A DNA stretch of 64,000 bases, taken from contig JAQSXR010000030.1 of the NCBI GenBank assembly GCA_029256575.1, forward strand, positions 1 to 64,000, read 5' to 3'. Positions 63,359-64,000 of this stretch are shown here, piece after piece. The notes below the pieces were generated by a model. It saw only the letters and a program-made list of their open reading frames with translations, did not search any database and had not been told where the DNA came from. The stretch comes from Clostridiales bacterium (GTDB lineage Bacteria; Bacillota; Clostridia; Lachnospirales; JAQSXR01). Every line of letters begins with the position of its first letter. Within the stretch, counting starts at the first letter, position 1. A program made the position numbers and the translations under genes.

Positions 63359-64000
63359 ATGGCAAGACTAATTAAGTATTTAAGTAAATTTAATAAGCAA
63401 TTGTTTATTGGTTCAATATTTAAATTGATTGAGGCTGTCTTTGAACTTATTGTCCCACTCGTAATGGCGAAGATAATTGATGTTGGGGTTAAAAATAAAG
63501 ACATTGGTTACGTTATTAAGATGGGTGGAGTTATGATAGCTCTTGGAATTTTAGGATTTTTGTGTGCATTGATTTGCCAATACTATGCAGCCAAAGCTTC
63601 ACAAGGATTTGGGACGATAATTAGAAATGAACTATTTAGGCATATTAATAAACTTTCCCATTCTGATATTGATAAATTTGGGACTCCAACATTAATAACC
63701 AGATTGACAAATGATGTTAACCAATTACAACTAGCTGTTGCAATGCTTGTGAGGCTTGTTACGAGAGCACCTTTTTTAGCGATAGGTGCTCTTGTTATGG
63801 CAATAATTCTAGATATAAAATTAGCGCTTATTTTTCTAACGGTAATACCTATTATTGTTCTGATTTTATACTTTGTTATGTCTAAATCTGTACCTTTTTA
63901 CCGTGTTATACAGAAGAAACTAGATAGAGTATCTTTAATTACAAGGGAGAATCTTGATGGTGCAAGAGTAATACGATCCTTGTCAAAAGAAGAAGCAGAG
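63359..64000 (+). CDS. ABC exporter, membrane-fused type, 3'-truncated by window edge
   Basis: The frame is open from the ATG at 63359 to the end of the window, 214 codons. Four to five membrane helices and the text MARLIKYLSKFNKQLFIG, GFGTIIRNELFRHINKLS and TRLTNDVNQLQ are the classic type-I exporter transmembrane domain with its coupling helices. The ATPase domain lies beyond the window. GGCAGGGGAC precedes the ATG; an in-frame ATG at 63326 has a poorer site. Such proteins usually come in heterodimeric pairs exporting drugs or peptides; here only one is visible. Confidence 0.85.
   Translation, partial: MARLIKYLSKFNKQLFIGSIFKLIEAVFELIVPLVMAKIIDVGVKNKDIGYVIKMGGVMIALGILGFLCALICQYYAAKASQGFGTIIRNELFRHINKLSHSDIDKFGTPTLITRLTNDVNQLQLAVAMLVRLVTRAPFLAIGALVMAIILDIKLALIFLTVIPIIVLILYFVMSKSVPFYRVIQKKLDRVSLITRENLDGARVIRSLSKEEAE

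Noticed and set aside
1-64000. CRISPR arrays, rRNA and tRNA genes
   Set aside because: No regularly spaced repeats and no rRNA or tRNA signatures were found on either strand.

Overview
The window is chromosomal DNA of a low-GC, Gram-positive, anaerobic member of the Clostridia, most like the Lachnospiraceae. Evidence: strongly A/T-biased codon use, canonical sigma-A promoters, strong AGGAGG-type ribosome sites, a T-box leader, GatCAB with an AspRS-GatC fusion, two rubrerythrins, a QueT transporter, YtrA-type GntR/ABC genes, a class D sortase and a LysM-GH18 hydrolase of the kind found in spore formers. No rRNA, tRNA or CRISPR array was seen.

Layout. 1-5.3 kb: a HAD phosphatase fragment, a small membrane-anchored protein, and a coupled pair made of a polytopic membrane protein and a large exported protein ending in a truncated C39-like domain. 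5.3-5.9 kb: queT with a structured leader. 5.94-13.64 kb: a 7.7 kb integrated element bounded by a 20-bp direct repeat. It has a cargo side (PIN-like nuclease, truncated J-domain gene, possible immunity protein, PHP phosphoesterase) and a core side (gene II/X-type replication protein, small excisionase-like protein, tyrosine integrase). It lies between queT and an M29 aminopeptidase gene.

13.9-33 kb: housekeeping genes: aminopeptidase, asnS, a YhaO/YhaN-like nuclease-ATPase pair, a chemotaxis receptor, a Ca2+-type P-ATPase, a purine permease, a Fur-family regulator, then an aspS-gatC fusion with gatA and gatB under a T-box whose specifier region reads GAAC, i.e. overlapping Glu (GAA) and Asn (AAC) codons. 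33-48 kb: oxidative-stress genes (rubrerythrin behind a perfect Fur-type box; SOD plus a second rubrerythrin, with the SOD ribosome site inside a 21-bp hairpin), an LnrLMN-like ABC exporter, a GAF-HD-GYP gene split by a frameshift, a LysM-GH18 hydrolase, a NarL-type two-component pair, an NSS transporter, and a class D sortase with a SpaA-type surface protein that has a PPTAG sorting signal.

48-64 kb: asnB behind a terminator-like leader, a second Ca2+ P-ATPase, an S1-domain protein, typA, a YtrA-type regulatory/ABC operon containing one truncated ATPase, an LTA-synthase-like enzyme, an HD-GYP protein that has lost the HD pair, and the start of an ABC exporter. Three long palindromes (68, 133 and 176 bp) and related degenerate IS-like ends lie in intergenic DNA.
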